NCBI GenBank assembly: GCA_030536855.1
Contig: JAUNPK010000005.1
Coordinates: forward strand, 32,111-96,110
From: Eubacteriales bacterium
Lineage (GTDB): Bacteria > Bacillota > Clostridia > Lachnospirales > Lachnospiraceae
Direction of reading: 5' to 3'
Length of the DNA: 64,000 nucleotides
The translations under genes were made by a program, and so were the position numbers. This document shows positions 9,187 through 20,117 of this stretch, one piece after another. Each line of letters begins with the position of its first letter. The stretch's first letter is position 1. The notes under the pieces are model-generated. The model had not been told where the DNA came from, made no database searches, and saw only the letters and a list, made by a program, of their open reading frames with translations.

Positions 9187-10584
9187 ATGAATGACGAAAA
9201 CAAGTCTGAATTTGAATATAATTCACCATTAGGAAGTAATTCAAATTATAATAACAATATACAGTCAGATGAAAGTACTTCAGAAAATACAACTTACAGG
9301 TATGCAGGGGACCCATATCAGGGAACGCCTTTTAAGTCTAAAAAATCAAAAGAAAAGAAAAAGCCAGGCATATTTAAGAAAGCTATCTGCATAGCAGGTG
9401 CAGCTATACTGTTTGGAACTCTTGCAGGTTCTACAATGGTGGGAGTAACTTATCTTGGAAACAAATATGTCAATAAGACGGAAAAACAGGAAACATATGA
9501 CATATCTACTGTTGCAGGTAATATTGAAACTATCTCAAATGAAATGATAAATGCTACAGGGGATACTGATCTTACAGCGTATTCCGCAATGAATGTTCAG
9601 ACAGTTGCAAAGGCATCACTTCCGGCTATGGTTGAACTTAACGGAACAACAACAGTTACCGGCGCACCTTCATATTATTACGGAAGAATTCAGTCATATG
9701 AGGCCTCAACAAGCGGAACCGGCATTATTGTTGGTAAGAGCGACACAGAATTATTAATAGTTACTAATGCACATGTAATTGAGGAAGTGTCGAATCTTAA
9801 ATGTGTGTTTGTAGATGGTTCCAGCGTAGATGCAACAGTAAAAGGATCAAAGTCAGATCAGGATATTGCTGTAGTTGCGGTAACATTGTCCAATATATCT
9901 TCAGATACACTTAGCAAGATAGCAATAGCGGAACTTGCAGATTCAGATAATATTGCAGTTGGACAGCAGGTTGTAGCTATAGGTAATGCCTTGGGCGAAG
10001 GACAGTCAGTAACTACAGGCATTGTTAGTGCCTTAAACAGATCTATAACAGTAAATAATGTAACATTTAACGGCCTTATAATGACAGATGCGGCTATTAA
10101 TTCAGGTAACAGCGGTGGCGCATTGCTTGATGCCTCAGGTAAGGTTATAGCAATTAATTTTGCAAAGACATCTGAGGATGGGGTAGAAGGTATGGCTTAT
10201 TCTATTCCGGTATCTAACGTTAAAGATATTATTAATTCTTTAATGAGTAAGCAGACAAGAACAAAGGTAAACGCTGATGAAGCATCATACCTTGGTATTG
10301 CAGGCATGGACATTACAAGTGCATATACCAGCACATACGGATATCCTCAGGGAATAATGATTCGTACTGTTCAGAGTGGTTCTGCTGCAGATAATGCGGG
10401 GCTTGTGCCATACGATATAATAGTGGGATTTGATGATCAGACTGTCTTGACAATGTCTTCTCTTACTTCCCTCTTGCAATATTATGCCGCAGGTGAGACA
10501 ATTACCATAGACTACTACCATCTTGAAGGTAGTGAGTATATACTGAAGAGCGCGCAGGTCACTCTTGGAAAGAAGGCCTCATAA
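9187..10584 (+). CDS. HtrA/DegP-family membrane serine protease with PDZ domain
   Basis: 465 residues. A basic cytoplasmic segment rich in Asn and Lys precedes one membrane helix (about 65-90). A trypsin-like domain follows with the catalytic triad His196 (TNAHVIEE), Asp226 (SDQDIAVV) and Ser309 (NSGNSGGALL). A single PDZ domain occupies about 370-460. It degrades or refolds damaged exported proteins at the outer face of the membrane. ATG at 9187 follows AGGAG (9174-9178). clpX starts 19 bases after its stop, so the two quality-control genes may share a transcript. Confidence 0.92.
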   Translation: MNDENKSEFEYNSPLGSNSNYNNNIQSDESTSENTTYRYAGDPYQGTPFKSKKSKEKKKPGIFKKAICIAGAAILFGTLAGSTMVGVTYLGNKYVNKTEKQETYDISTVAGNIETISNEMINATGDTDLTAYSAMNVQTVAKASLPAMVELNGTTTVTGAPSYYYGRIQSYEASTSGTGIIVGKSDTELLIVTNAHVIEEVSNLKCVFVDGSSVDATVKGSKSDQDIAVVAVTLSNISSDTLSKIAIAELADSDNIAVGQQVVAIGNALGEGQSVTTGIVSALNRSITVNNVTFNGLIMTDAAINSGNSGGALLDASGKVIAINFAKTSEDGVEGMAYSIPVSNVKDIINSLMSKQTRTKVNADEASYLGIAGMDITSAYTSTYGYPQGIMIRTVQSGSAADNAGLVPYDIIVGFDDQTVLTMSSLTSLLQYYAAGETITIDYYHLEGSEYILKSAQVTLGKKAS

Positions 10585-10602
10585 CGCAGAAATGGGGTAG
10601 AA

Positions 10603-12066
10603 ATGAGTAATAAAGATAATACAGACATTACAGATACAAATAATATGGATAATTTTGAAGATACCAAAACCTCAGCATCACAGAATAATAAGACAGATGA
10701 GTACGAGAAGGTGTGCTATATCTGCAGAAGATCAGAATCTAAAGCGGGTAAGATGATTGGTATGCCGGGAAATATATATGTGTGTCCGGATTGTATGCAG
10801 AAAACCTTTGATTCCATAAATAATTCCAATATAGACTATGATGATCTTATGAATAATATGTCTAATATGGGCGGAATGTTTAACGGATTTAATATGATGG
10901 GTGCAAACATACCTAACAAGCAGAAAGTTAAGAAGAAGAAAACGGAAGAAGAAAAGATAAAAGACCGTATTGATCTTAGAAATATTCCGGCACCTCATGA
11001 GATTAAGCATATGCTGGATGAATATGTAATCGGTCAGGATTATGCTAAAAAGATAATGTCTGTTGCCGTGTATAACCATTATAAACGTGTTGCAACAAAC
11101 ACTATGGACGAAATTGAGATAGAAAAGTCTAATATGTTGATGATAGGTCCAACAGGAAGCGGAAAGACATATCTTGTTAAGACTCTTGCAAAATTGCTTC
11201 AGGTACCGTTGGCGATAACTGATGCAACTTCTCTTACGGAGGCAGGATATATTGGTGATGATATTGAAAGCGTAGTTTCCAAGTTATTGCAGGCAGCAGA
11301 TAATGATGTTGAAAAAGCAGAAAAGGGAATCATATTTATAGATGAGATAGATAAGATTGCTAAAAAGAAAGAAACTCGAAGCAGAGATGTAAGCGGAGAA
11401 TCTGTACAGCAGGGTATGTTAAAACTTCTTGAAGGAAGTGATGTAGAGGTTCCTGTAGGAGCTACAAGCAAAAACGCCATGGTTCCACAGGTTACGGTGA
11501 ACACAAGAAACATACTTTTTATTTGTGGTGGAGCTTTTCCGGATCTTGAAGATATAATTAAATCCAGACTTAATAAGCAATCTTCTATAGGCTTCAATGC
11601 AGATCTTAAAGATAAATACGATAATGACAAGGATATATTATCCAAAGTGGAAGTAGAGGACCTAAGAGAGTTTGGTATGATTCCGGAATTTCTGGGAAGA
11701 CTCCCGATTATATTTACTCTTTCAGGACTTGATAAGAATATGCTTGTTAAGATTATGAAAGAGCCAAAGAATGCAATTCTTAAGCAGTATCAGAAGCTTC
11801 TTGAATTAGATGAGGTTAAGCTGGAATTTGATGATGAAGCTCTTGAAGCGATTGCAGAGAAAGCTATAAAGAAGGATACGGGAGCAAGAGCACTCCGTTC
11901 TATAATTGAAGAATTTATGATGGATATCATGTTTGAAATTCCAAAGGACAGCAATATCGGAAAGGTAGTTATAACAGGAGATTACATCAATAAAAAGGGT
12001 GGACCGTTAATTTCCATGCGTGGTCAGGAACTGCTTCCTATGCAAAGAGAAGCACAGTGTAATTAA
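10603..12066 (+). CDS. clpX: ClpX-type AAA+ unfoldase (divergent)
   Basis: 487 residues. An N-terminal zinc finger has C38-x2-C41 and C61-x2-C64. A roughly 60-residue Asn/Met/Gly-rich linker follows, then the AAA+ core. It carries Walker A GPTGSGKT (182-189), Walker B IIFIDEID (243-250), a pore loop GYIG (215-218, where most ClpX have GYVG), an RDVSGESVQQGMLKLLEG stretch and an IGF loop (329-331) for ClpP docking. So ClpP partnership is likely. No clpP or tig is adjacent, and the long linker makes it look like a second ClpX paralogue; that is inference. Confidence 0.88.
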   Translation: MSNKDNTDITDTNNMDNFEDTKTSASQNNKTDEYEKVCYICRRSESKAGKMIGMPGNIYVCPDCMQKTFDSINNSNIDYDDLMNNMSNMGGMFNGFNMMGANIPNKQKVKKKKTEEEKIKDRIDLRNIPAPHEIKHMLDEYVIGQDYAKKIMSVAVYNHYKRVATNTMDEIEIEKSNMLMIGPTGSGKTYLVKTLAKLLQVPLAITDATSLTEAGYIGDDIESVVSKLLQAADNDVEKAEKGIIFIDEIDKIAKKKETRSRDVSGESVQQGMLKLLEGSDVEVPVGATSKNAMVPQVTVNTRNILFICGGAFPDLEDIIKSRLNKQSSIGFNADLKDKYDNDKDILSKVEVEDLREFGMIPEFLGRLPIIFTLSGLDKNMLVKIMKEPKNAILKQYQKLLELDEVKLEFDDEALEAIAEKAIKKDTGARALRSIIEEFMMDIMFEIPKDSNIGKVVITGDYINKKGGPLISMRGQELLPMQREAQCN

Positions 12067-12102
12067 TATTATACGTACATAACAGATAACAATTATACAT
12101 AT

Positions 12103-12137
12103 AATGTCCTTAAATGTAATGTTTAAGGACATTTTTT
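12103..12137 (+). terminator. Hairpin that ends clpX and buries the next ribosome binding site
   Basis: AATGTCCTTAAA pairs perfectly with TTTAAGGACATT and is followed by T residues. The 3' arm contains AAGGA (12125-12129), which lies eight bases before the ATG at 12138. The same hairpin may therefore stop clpX transcription and mask the start site of the peptidase gene. Confidence 0.75.
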
Positions 12138-13838
12138 ATGCCATCATGTACGGAAAATATAACCCGTGAAGGAAGATATGATTACATAATAGAGAACAGA
12201 CCTGAGTATTATGAAAGTATTAATATGAATCCCAATTTATGCGTACAAATGGCTGATAACCGTTGGCTTATAGTTCACAGTGTTCTTCCATATTCTGATC
12301 TAAATTTAAGTGCGCTGGGATATTCTACGATTCCTAAGTTGTATGAGGTTATGGATACGTCCAGCATCGAAGCTACCAAGGCAACAGCTGTTACAGACAT
12401 GCCGTATCTTAACGCCAGAGGACAAGAGGTCCTTATAGGAATTATTGATACAGGTATTGATTATCTTAAAGAAAATTTTATGGATAGTGGCGGAAACACA
12501 AGGATTGAGGCTATATGGGATCAGTCAGCAGATTATTATGATAGTGAACAGCCTGTACTTTATGGAAGAGTATATAACAGAGAAATTATAAATGAGGCAA
12601 TCCGAGCGAAGAGAAATGGAGGGAATCCCTACGATATAGTTTCTTCCAGGGATGAATCGGGACATGGTACGTTTCTTGCAGGTGTAGCAGCATCTTCTAA
12701 ATTGAAAGATTATACAGGTGTAGCTCCTGAATCAGATTTAGTTATAGTAAAGTTGAAAGGGGCAAAACAATATCTTAAGGATTATTATCTTGTGAAGGAT
12801 GATGCCATGGTTTTTCAGGAAAATGACATCATGATGGGAGTGAGATTTATATCGGATTACGCTGACAGCCATAACAAGCCTCTTGTACTATTGTTGGGGT
12901 TGGGAACATGGCTGGGTTCAAGAACGGGAAACAGTCCTTTAGCAGATATGCTGGAAACTCTCACCAAAAAGAAAAACACAGCAGTGGTAGTGCCGGTTGG
13001 AAATGCTGCCGTTGATAAGACACATTTTAGCGGATATGCAGGAGCAGAAGATGAATATAAAGAGATAGAGGTTAATGTGACACAGAGAGGAAAAGGGTTT
13101 ACCATGGAAGTATGGGCAAGAAGCCTTGATGTGTTGTCCGTATCCATAATATCACCCACAGGTGAAGAAATACCTCGTGTTCCTGCAAGATTGGGAGTCA
13201 GTAATGAATTCTATTTTTTGCTGGAGGATACCACTGTTACGGTTGATTACCAGGTCACAGAAGCTGTATCCGGTTTGGAAGTTGTTTTCATAAGATTTAT
13301 AAGTCCTGCTGAGGGGATATGGCGGGTAAGATTATACAGCCTTACCAATCTTCCCGGATTTTTTAACAGTTATCTAACATCCAGAAACGTATGTGATACA
13401 GAGATTTATTTTCTTAATTCAGACCCTGATACCACACTTACAGAGCCTTCCTGTGCCACAAGAGTGATAAGTATAGGAGCCTATAATCATTTGACAGGAG
13501 GGAGTGATGTTAACAGCAGCAGGGGATATACGGCGGATGACAAAATTAAACCTGAAATGGTGGCTCCGGGAGTGAATGTATATGGTGTGGGTGGAGTTGC
13601 CGGATATACCAGAATGTCAGGCACAAGTGTTGCGGCAGCCCATGTTGCAGGAGCCTGTGCTTTATTTTTAAGCTGGGGTGTAACTAATAACAGACAGTCC
13701 CTAATTGGGAACAGTGAAATAAAAGCTTATCTCATAAGAGGAGCTGACAGAAGACCTAATATGGAGTATCCCAATAGAATTTACGGATACGGAACTCTTA
13801 ATATTGCCAACGCATTTGACCAGATGAGAATAAGTTGA
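12138..13838 (+). CDS. S8 (subtilisin) family peptidase
   Basis: 566 residues with a complete triad: Asp104 (GIIDTGID), His176 (ESGHGTF) and Ser497 (MSGTSVAAAH). There is no signal peptide. A roughly 200-residue insert between His and Ser, and the overall size, resemble the Csp-type and related cytoplasmic or spore subtilases of clostridia. A germination role is possible but not shown. The start ATG directly follows the clpX terminator hairpin and its only ribosome site lies in that hairpin. In-frame stop codons just upstream exclude an earlier start. Confidence 0.85.
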   Translation: MPSCTENITREGRYDYIIENRPEYYESINMNPNLCVQMADNRWLIVHSVLPYSDLNLSALGYSTIPKLYEVMDTSSIEATKATAVTDMPYLNARGQEVLIGIIDTGIDYLKENFMDSGGNTRIEAIWDQSADYYDSEQPVLYGRVYNREIINEAIRAKRNGGNPYDIVSSRDESGHGTFLAGVAASSKLKDYTGVAPESDLVIVKLKGAKQYLKDYYLVKDDAMVFQENDIMMGVRFISDYADSHNKPLVLLLGLGTWLGSRTGNSPLADMLETLTKKKNTAVVVPVGNAAVDKTHFSGYAGAEDEYKEIEVNVTQRGKGFTMEVWARSLDVLSVSIISPTGEEIPRVPARLGVSNEFYFLLEDTTVTVDYQVTEAVSGLEVVFIRFISPAEGIWRVRLYSLTNLPGFFNSYLTSRNVCDTEIYFLNSDPDTTLTEPSCATRVISIGAYNHLTGGSDVNSSRGYTADDKIKPEMVAPGVNVYGVGGVAGYTRMSGTSVAAAHVAGACALFLSWGVTNNRQSLIGNSEIKAYLIRGADRRPNMEYPNRIYGYGTLNIANAFDQMRIS

Positions 13839-13897
13839 AAACTCCCTTATAATATGCTAAATTGTTAATAATTGATTAATAATCTGAGGTATGATAA

Positions 13898-14704
13898 ATG
13901 AAGTATAAAGCACTTGCATTAGATTTGGATGGAACACTCACGGATCATAATAAAAACCTTCCGGAAAAGAATAAAGAAGCAATATGGAAGGCTATTGATA
14001 AAGGAGTGAGTATAATTCTTGCATCCGGACGTCCTCTGTTTGGTGTTACACCTATAGCAGATATGCTGAAATTGAAGGAAAAAGGAGGCTATATTCTGGC
14101 TTATAATGGTGGGAACATTGTGGATTGTTCTAATGGAGAACTTCTGGTAAGCTTCTGGCTTCCATCTTTGTGTATAAAGGATATATGTTCATTGGCAAAG
14201 GAAAACGGAGTCCATGCAGTGACATATGCAGATACACAGATTGTTGCGGAAAGTGATGATGATGAATATGTGCTTAAAGAGGCAAAATGCAATAACACCA
14301 CAGTTATGAAAGTAGAAGATTTATTTTCTTTCGTGGATTATCCCGTGGCGAAGTTTCTTGTTGTGGGAGAGCATGAGAAGCTCCTACCTGTAAGAAAGGC
14401 CCTGCTTGAAAAATACAGTGGGGTAATAGATGCATTTTTTTCAGAAGACTACTTCCTTGAGATTGTACCTGCAGGGGTTGCAAAGGATGAGGCTCTGAAA
14501 GTGCTTCTTGAAAGAATTGGATATACTACAGATGAACTTATAGCCTGCGGTGATGGTATGAATGATATACCTATGCTTAAGATTTCAGGACTTTCTTGTG
14601 TTATGCAGAACGCATATCCTGAAGTTAAGAAGTATGCTGATTACATAGCACCATCCAATGATGAAGCAGGGGTGGCTCATGTAATAGAAAAATTTATTAT
14701 ATAA
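13898..14704 (+). CDS. Cof-type HAD-superfamily phosphatase
   Basis: 268 residues. Motif I is DLDGTLTDHN at about 8-17, motif II is LASGRP, and motif IV is CGDGMNDIPML near 225. A C2B-type cap lies between. The family hydrolyses sugar phosphates, flavin or pyridoxal phosphates; the substrate cannot be read from the sequence. It is a single gene, 59 bases after the S8 peptidase and 63 bases before the chain-length regulator. Confidence 0.88.
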   Translation: MKYKALALDLDGTLTDHNKNLPEKNKEAIWKAIDKGVSIILASGRPLFGVTPIADMLKLKEKGGYILAYNGGNIVDCSNGELLVSFWLPSLCIKDICSLAKENGVHAVTYADTQIVAESDDDEYVLKEAKCNNTTVMKVEDLFSFVDYPVAKFLVVGEHEKLLPVRKALLEKYSGVIDAFFSEDYFLEIVPAGVAKDEALKVLLERIGYTTDELIACGDGMNDIPMLKISGLSCVMQNAYPEVKKYADYIAPSNDEAGVAHVIEKFII

Positions 14705-14767
14705 CGGAAAGTTCTCAATAATAGACACTTATGGCGAGTGTAGGGAATGTAAGAGAATGGAGACGAA

Positions 14768-15541
14768 ATGGAAAACAATAATTCACAAAATGATGATTTG
14801 GAAATAGATTTAGGTAAGATATTTTCATTATTATGGGATAGGATTCTTATAATAATAGTAACAGGAGTGTTGTTTGCAGCAGCGGCTTTCCTGGGGTCAA
14901 AATTTTTTATAACACCTCAATATCAATCCCAGACTAAACTGTACGTGTTAAACAGAGCTAATGACGGAACTACAACCTTAACGGACATTCAGATATCTAC
15001 ACAGCTTACTAAAGATTATCAGATTCTGGTAACAAGTACCCCGGTAATGCAGCAGGTAATTAAAAATCTTAAGCTGGATATGACTCCATCTGATTTGGCA
15101 TCTACAATAAGTGTGAGTACACCATCTGATACAAGAGTGCTACAGATTTCGGTAACCAACCCAGACCCTTACAGGGCAAAGGAAATCGTTGATGAACTTG
15201 CAAAGGTTTCAGGGGAAAGAATCTGCAGTATTATGAAAATTGAACAGGTAAATGTTATTGAGGAAGGATCTGTTGCAATTTCTCCTATATCATCAAAGAC
15301 GAAAAAGAATACTGTCATGGGAGGCGTTGCTGGAATAATTCTTGCTTGCGTGGTTGTAATAATAAAATCGTTACTTGATGATACACTTAAAACCACGGAA
15401 GATGTTGAAAAGTATCTTGAGCTGAGTACTCTGTCGGTTATTCCGCTATGTGATGAGATGGATGATGGAAGAGGAAAGAACAGAAAGAAATCAGGTTCTA
15501 AGAAAAAGAGCAAAGAATCATCAAAGAAACATGGAGCATAG
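14768..15541 (+). CDS. Polysaccharide chain-length regulator (Wzz/CpsC/YveK family)
   Basis: 257 residues with two membrane helices (about 23-43 and 177-197) flanking an extracellular Wzz domain, and a basic cytoplasmic tail of Lys/Ser. This is the membrane activator of the BY-kinase encoded next, as in CpsC-CpsD and YveK-YveL pairs controlling capsule or exopolysaccharide length. ATG at 14768 follows GGAG. The gene is separated from its kinase partner by an unusually structured 143-base spacer. Confidence 0.88.
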   Translation: MENNNSQNDDLEIDLGKIFSLLWDRILIIIVTGVLFAAAAFLGSKFFITPQYQSQTKLYVLNRANDGTTTLTDIQISTQLTKDYQILVTSTPVMQQVIKNLKLDMTPSDLASTISVSTPSDTRVLQISVTNPDPYRAKEIVDELAKVSGERICSIMKIEQVNVIEEGSVAISPISSKTKKNTVMGGVAGIILACVVVIIKSLLDDTLKTTEDVEKYLELSTLSVIPLCDEMDDGRGKNRKKSGSKKKSKESSKKHGA

Positions 15542-15577
15542 TATGAAAAATCACGCTGATGCGCTGATTTTTCATAC
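15541..15577 (+). other. Perfect hairpin at the end of the chain-length regulator gene
   Basis: GTATGAAAAATCA and its exact complement TGATTTTTCATAC enclose an 11-base loop. It starts at the last base of the stop codon. There is no terminal T-run beyond the stem, so it may be an mRNA-stabilising or weak terminating structure between cpsC and cpsD. Confidence 0.6.
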
Positions 15578-15578
15578 G

Positions 15579-15684
15579 GCTATTTGTGCCGCAGGCACCA
15601 CAAATAGCATTTATCGCAGAGTCAAATCTGATATTTGACTCGCGATTCCTTTGGCACTAAAGTGCCTGCGGAATGGAGATTAGT
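15579..15684 (+). repeat. Structured leader repeat, copy 1 (before the BY-kinase)
   Basis: This 106-base element is 94% identical (6 differences) to 34299-34404. It contains hairpin A (GCTATTTGTG / CACAAATAGC), hairpin B (GAGTCAAAT / ATTTGACTC, extended by ATCGC / GCGAT) and hairpin C (GGCACT / AGTGCC). The loop of A (CCGCAGGCAC, 15589-15598) is exactly complementary to GTGCCTGCGG at 15662-15671, next to the ribosome site. The element ends at the start codon and supplies GGAG. Confidence 0.8.
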
Positions 15685-16380
15685 ATGCAGACGATTAATA
15701 TAGAGAGATTACGAAAGCTTGATTACAGAGCTAATGAAGCTTATAAGAATTTAAGAACAAATATACAGTTGTGTGGCTCTGATGTTAAAGTTATTATGCT
15801 CACAAGCACAACACCCGGCGAGGGAAAGTCCAGCGTATCATTTAATCTGGCAGTTTCTTTGGCAGAAGCGGGGAAAAAGGTTATATTTATAGATGCTGAT
15901 TTAAGAAAGTCGGTGCTTATAGGACGTTACAAGATTAATAAGTCTGTAAAAGGGTTAACACATTTTCTGTCGGGAATTAACAAATTTGAAGAAGTAATGT
16001 ATGCAACGAATGTTGAAAACCTCAACGTGGTATTTTCAGGACCGGTTCCTCCTAATCCTACGGAGCTTCTGGGCAATAAGGTATTCAAAACATTGATTAA
16101 AGTGTTACGGGATTTATATGATTATATTATTATAGATACGCCGCCTATCGGAAGTGTAATAGACAGTGCAATAGTGGCTCAGGAATGTGACGGTGTAGCT
16201 TATGTGGTTGCTTCTAATTCTGTAAGCTACAAATATGCGCGTAAGGGATTGGAACAGTTGAAAAAAACCGGGTGCAAATTGCTGGGGGTTGTTCTTAACA
16301 AAGTAGATATGAATGACAATAAATATTACGGAAAGTATTATGGAAAATATTACGGCAAATATGGAGACAATGTAGATTAA
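15685..16380 (+). CDS. Bacterial tyrosine kinase (CpsD/CapB family)
   Basis: 231 residues. The P-loop TTPGEGKSS at 42-50 and Walker A' IFIDADLR at 67-74 are those of BY-kinases, with a DTPP motif further on. The C-terminal 20 residues hold seven tyrosines in YYGK repeats, the autophosphorylation cluster that tunes capsule or exopolysaccharide assembly. It works with the membrane activator encoded upstream. ATG at 15685 is six bases after GGAG; the ATG at 15673 lies in that site. It ends just before a long palindromic terminator. Confidence 0.9.
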   Translation: MQTINIERLRKLDYRANEAYKNLRTNIQLCGSDVKVIMLTSTTPGEGKSSVSFNLAVSLAEAGKKVIFIDADLRKSVLIGRYKINKSVKGLTHFLSGINKFEEVMYATNVENLNVVFSGPVPPNPTELLGNKVFKTLIKVLRDLYDYIIIDTPPIGSVIDSAIVAQECDGVAYVVASNSVSYKYARKGLEQLKKTGCKLLGVVLNKVDMNDNKYYGKYYGKYYGKYGDNVD

Positions 16381-16384
16381 TGAA

Positions 16385-16461
16385 AGGGGTCAGACCCCAT
16401 AAAATTTTTATAAACTATTTGGAGAAAAGTTTATAAAAATTTTATGGGGTCTGACCCCCCT
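16385..16461. terminator. Long palindrome (GGGGTCAGACCCC family), copy 1, bidirectional terminator
   Basis: Two 31-base arms (16385-16415 and 16429-16459 plus extra C) are perfect complements around a 13-base loop, beginning AGGGGTCAGACCCC and then an A/T block. It lies between two convergent genes and has T-runs in both directions. The same sequence recurs at 50650 and, in part, at 44185. Confidence 0.8.
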
Positions 16462-16470
16462 TTATTTGTA

Positions 16471-18294
16471 TCAGTTATTCTTTTTGGTAGCTGTAGTAGC
16501 TGAGGATGTAGCAGCTGTAGTGGCCGGCTGTGTTTGAGCCTGAGTCGGTGCTTGAGTCGGTGCCTGAGTCGGTGTTGTTGAATTCGAGTTCGTAGTTCCT
16601 GAACTTGAATTTGTGGAACCTGAACCTGTTGAGCCTGAGGAATTGGTTGGGTCAGTTGTTGTTGGTTTTGCTGAACTTTCCGGTACTGAAATCAATTGGT
16701 AAGGGTTTGCACAATTATTAGTCTTTTCCTCAACAAATTCATCTACATCAAAGATTTCTCCTGCTTCAATTTTATTAATCATTTCTTTTGCAGTATCTAT
16801 AGATAATTTATACGGAACGACTACCGATGCATATCCGGCGTCAGTAATCTGGCAATATCTGTATGGGCCACCAGTCTGGCTATCACATGTATAAGTATGA
16901 ATGTTCCATGCCCTGCTATTGGAAAGCTGTCCTTTAACAAGAGATGTAATAGAAGCTGTCGGCATATTAGTTAACATCATATTTCCAACAGAATCAAGCA
17001 GTGAACTGTATCTTGTGAGTATTGCAGGTGATGTAATTTTATCTATAACTCCTGAAAGAGCAGCCATCTGGTTCTCGCCTCGCTGCAGGTCTCCTCTGGC
17101 AGAAAAAGCTTTTCTTTCACGGCAGAAGGCAAGTGCCTTTTCACCGTTACATTCATTAGGTCCTACTACAAAATGGTATGTGGTATCCATAGCCTCCCAG
17201 CCGTTTTCAAAATCAACAGAAGAGTAAATGGTAATACCTCCAAGGGCATCAATAATGTCAACACATCCGGAGAAGTTAATCTTGACATAATAGTCAATTT
17301 TAACATCGTACAGACTTTCCAAAGTACTTATAGACGCTTCTATACCATAATTTCCTGCATGGGTTAATTTGTCATAACCTGTTTTTCCATTAATATTCAT
17401 AGGAACATAAGAATCTCTAGGCGTTGAAACCATAAGAATTTGTCTTGTGACAGGATTAATGATACAGAGAATATTAACATCACTATGACCATTTGACTTG
17501 ATAGTTCCCTCTTCATCGTTTCCGGAAATATATATTACAAATGGTTCTTTATTTACTTGTTTGTCGGACTCTGATAACTCAATGGTACGGGTTAACTCTA
17601 CGGTTCCGACAATTTTGGTTTTTTCTTCCAGATCTTCGTGCTGTTCTTTTAATGTATCATACATTGAATCATTGATAATCATTACTTTGATTTCAGTATT
17701 ATCATAAAGAGCACTGATTAAGGATTCCCAATCCTGATATTCTTTGGATTTAATATTAACGCTATAGTCAAAATTGATTTTGTGAATGGCTTCAACACAT
17801 TCATTACCTCCATTGACAGTGTTGTATCCATATACATAATTGTAGGTATCACTTAATTTGGAAGCTTTATCTGATTCTAAAACAATTATATCGATTATAT
17901 CGGTCTTGGTGGTTGAGTTGGTCACCTTATCCAATGTAGAGCCGACTTTTGCTGTGAATAAAAATGTGTAAAGCAAAATAAACGATAAGAATAAAGATAT
18001 TATCTTTCCTAAAATGTTGGTTTTTGCAAATTGGGTTGTAAAGCAAAAAAGTGCGGCTAAAACCAAAACAATATCAAGTGCTATTGCATATTTGAGCGGT
18101 AATATATCAAGTTTGTATAATTTTAAGAGAGCCATAACGGTGAGTATAATCTGTGCAATTACCAGAATAATACCAATTACGGCTGACCATGCTCTGAATT
18201 TTTTCTTTTTCTCCTTCTTTGAAAGAGTTTTAGATGATGCAAAAAGATACTGCATATCATCAAGAGTGTCTTTAAAGAAGTTTTTGACCTTCAT
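16471..18294 (-). CDS. LytR-CpsA-Psr (LCP) family ligase
   Basis: 607 residues. Three membrane helices at about 33-56, 64-84 and 92-115 are followed by an accessory domain. The LCP domain lies at about 250-430, with STPRDSYV, YDKLTHAGNYG, CRERKAFSARGDLQRGENQ and other family motifs whose Arg and Asp bind the polyprenyl pyrophosphate. Such enzymes attach capsule or wall polymers to peptidoglycan. A Ser/Thr/Gln-rich tail with TQAP repeats ends the protein. AAGGAG precedes the ATG. It is convergent with the CpsD-type kinase, consistent with one envelope polysaccharide pathway. Confidence 0.92.
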   Translation of the reverse strand: MKVKNFFKDTLDDMQYLFASSKTLSKKEKKKKFRAWSAVIGIILVIAQIILTVMALLKLYKLDILPLKYAIALDIVLVLAALFCFTTQFAKTNILGKIISLFLSFILLYTFLFTAKVGSTLDKVTNSTTKTDIIDIIVLESDKASKLSDTYNYVYGYNTVNGGNECVEAIHKINFDYSVNIKSKEYQDWESLISALYDNTEIKVMIINDSMYDTLKEQHEDLEEKTKIVGTVELTRTIELSESDKQVNKEPFVIYISGNDEEGTIKSNGHSDVNILCIINPVTRQILMVSTPRDSYVPMNINGKTGYDKLTHAGNYGIEASISTLESLYDVKIDYYVKINFSGCVDIIDALGGITIYSSVDFENGWEAMDTTYHFVVGPNECNGEKALAFCRERKAFSARGDLQRGENQMAALSGVIDKITSPAILTRYSSLLDSVGNMMLTNMPTASITSLVKGQLSNSRAWNIHTYTCDSQTGGPYRYCQITDAGYASVVVPYKLSIDTAKEMINKIEAGEIFDVDEFVEEKTNNCANPYQLISVPESSAKPTTTDPTNSSGSTGSGSTNSSSGTTNSNSTTPTQAPTQAPTQAQTQPATTAATSSATTATKKNN

Positions 18295-20051
<1,757 letters not shown>

Positions 20052-20117
20052 AAGACATGCGAATTGTCAGAATCTTCATAAATAGAAGATAATTTACGTT
20101 ATTTTGAGACCGTTATA

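Noticed and set aside
10732-11079. Minus-strand open frame of 115 codons inside clpX
   Set aside because: Antisense to a clear ClpX with all motifs; no ribosome site and an odd composition.
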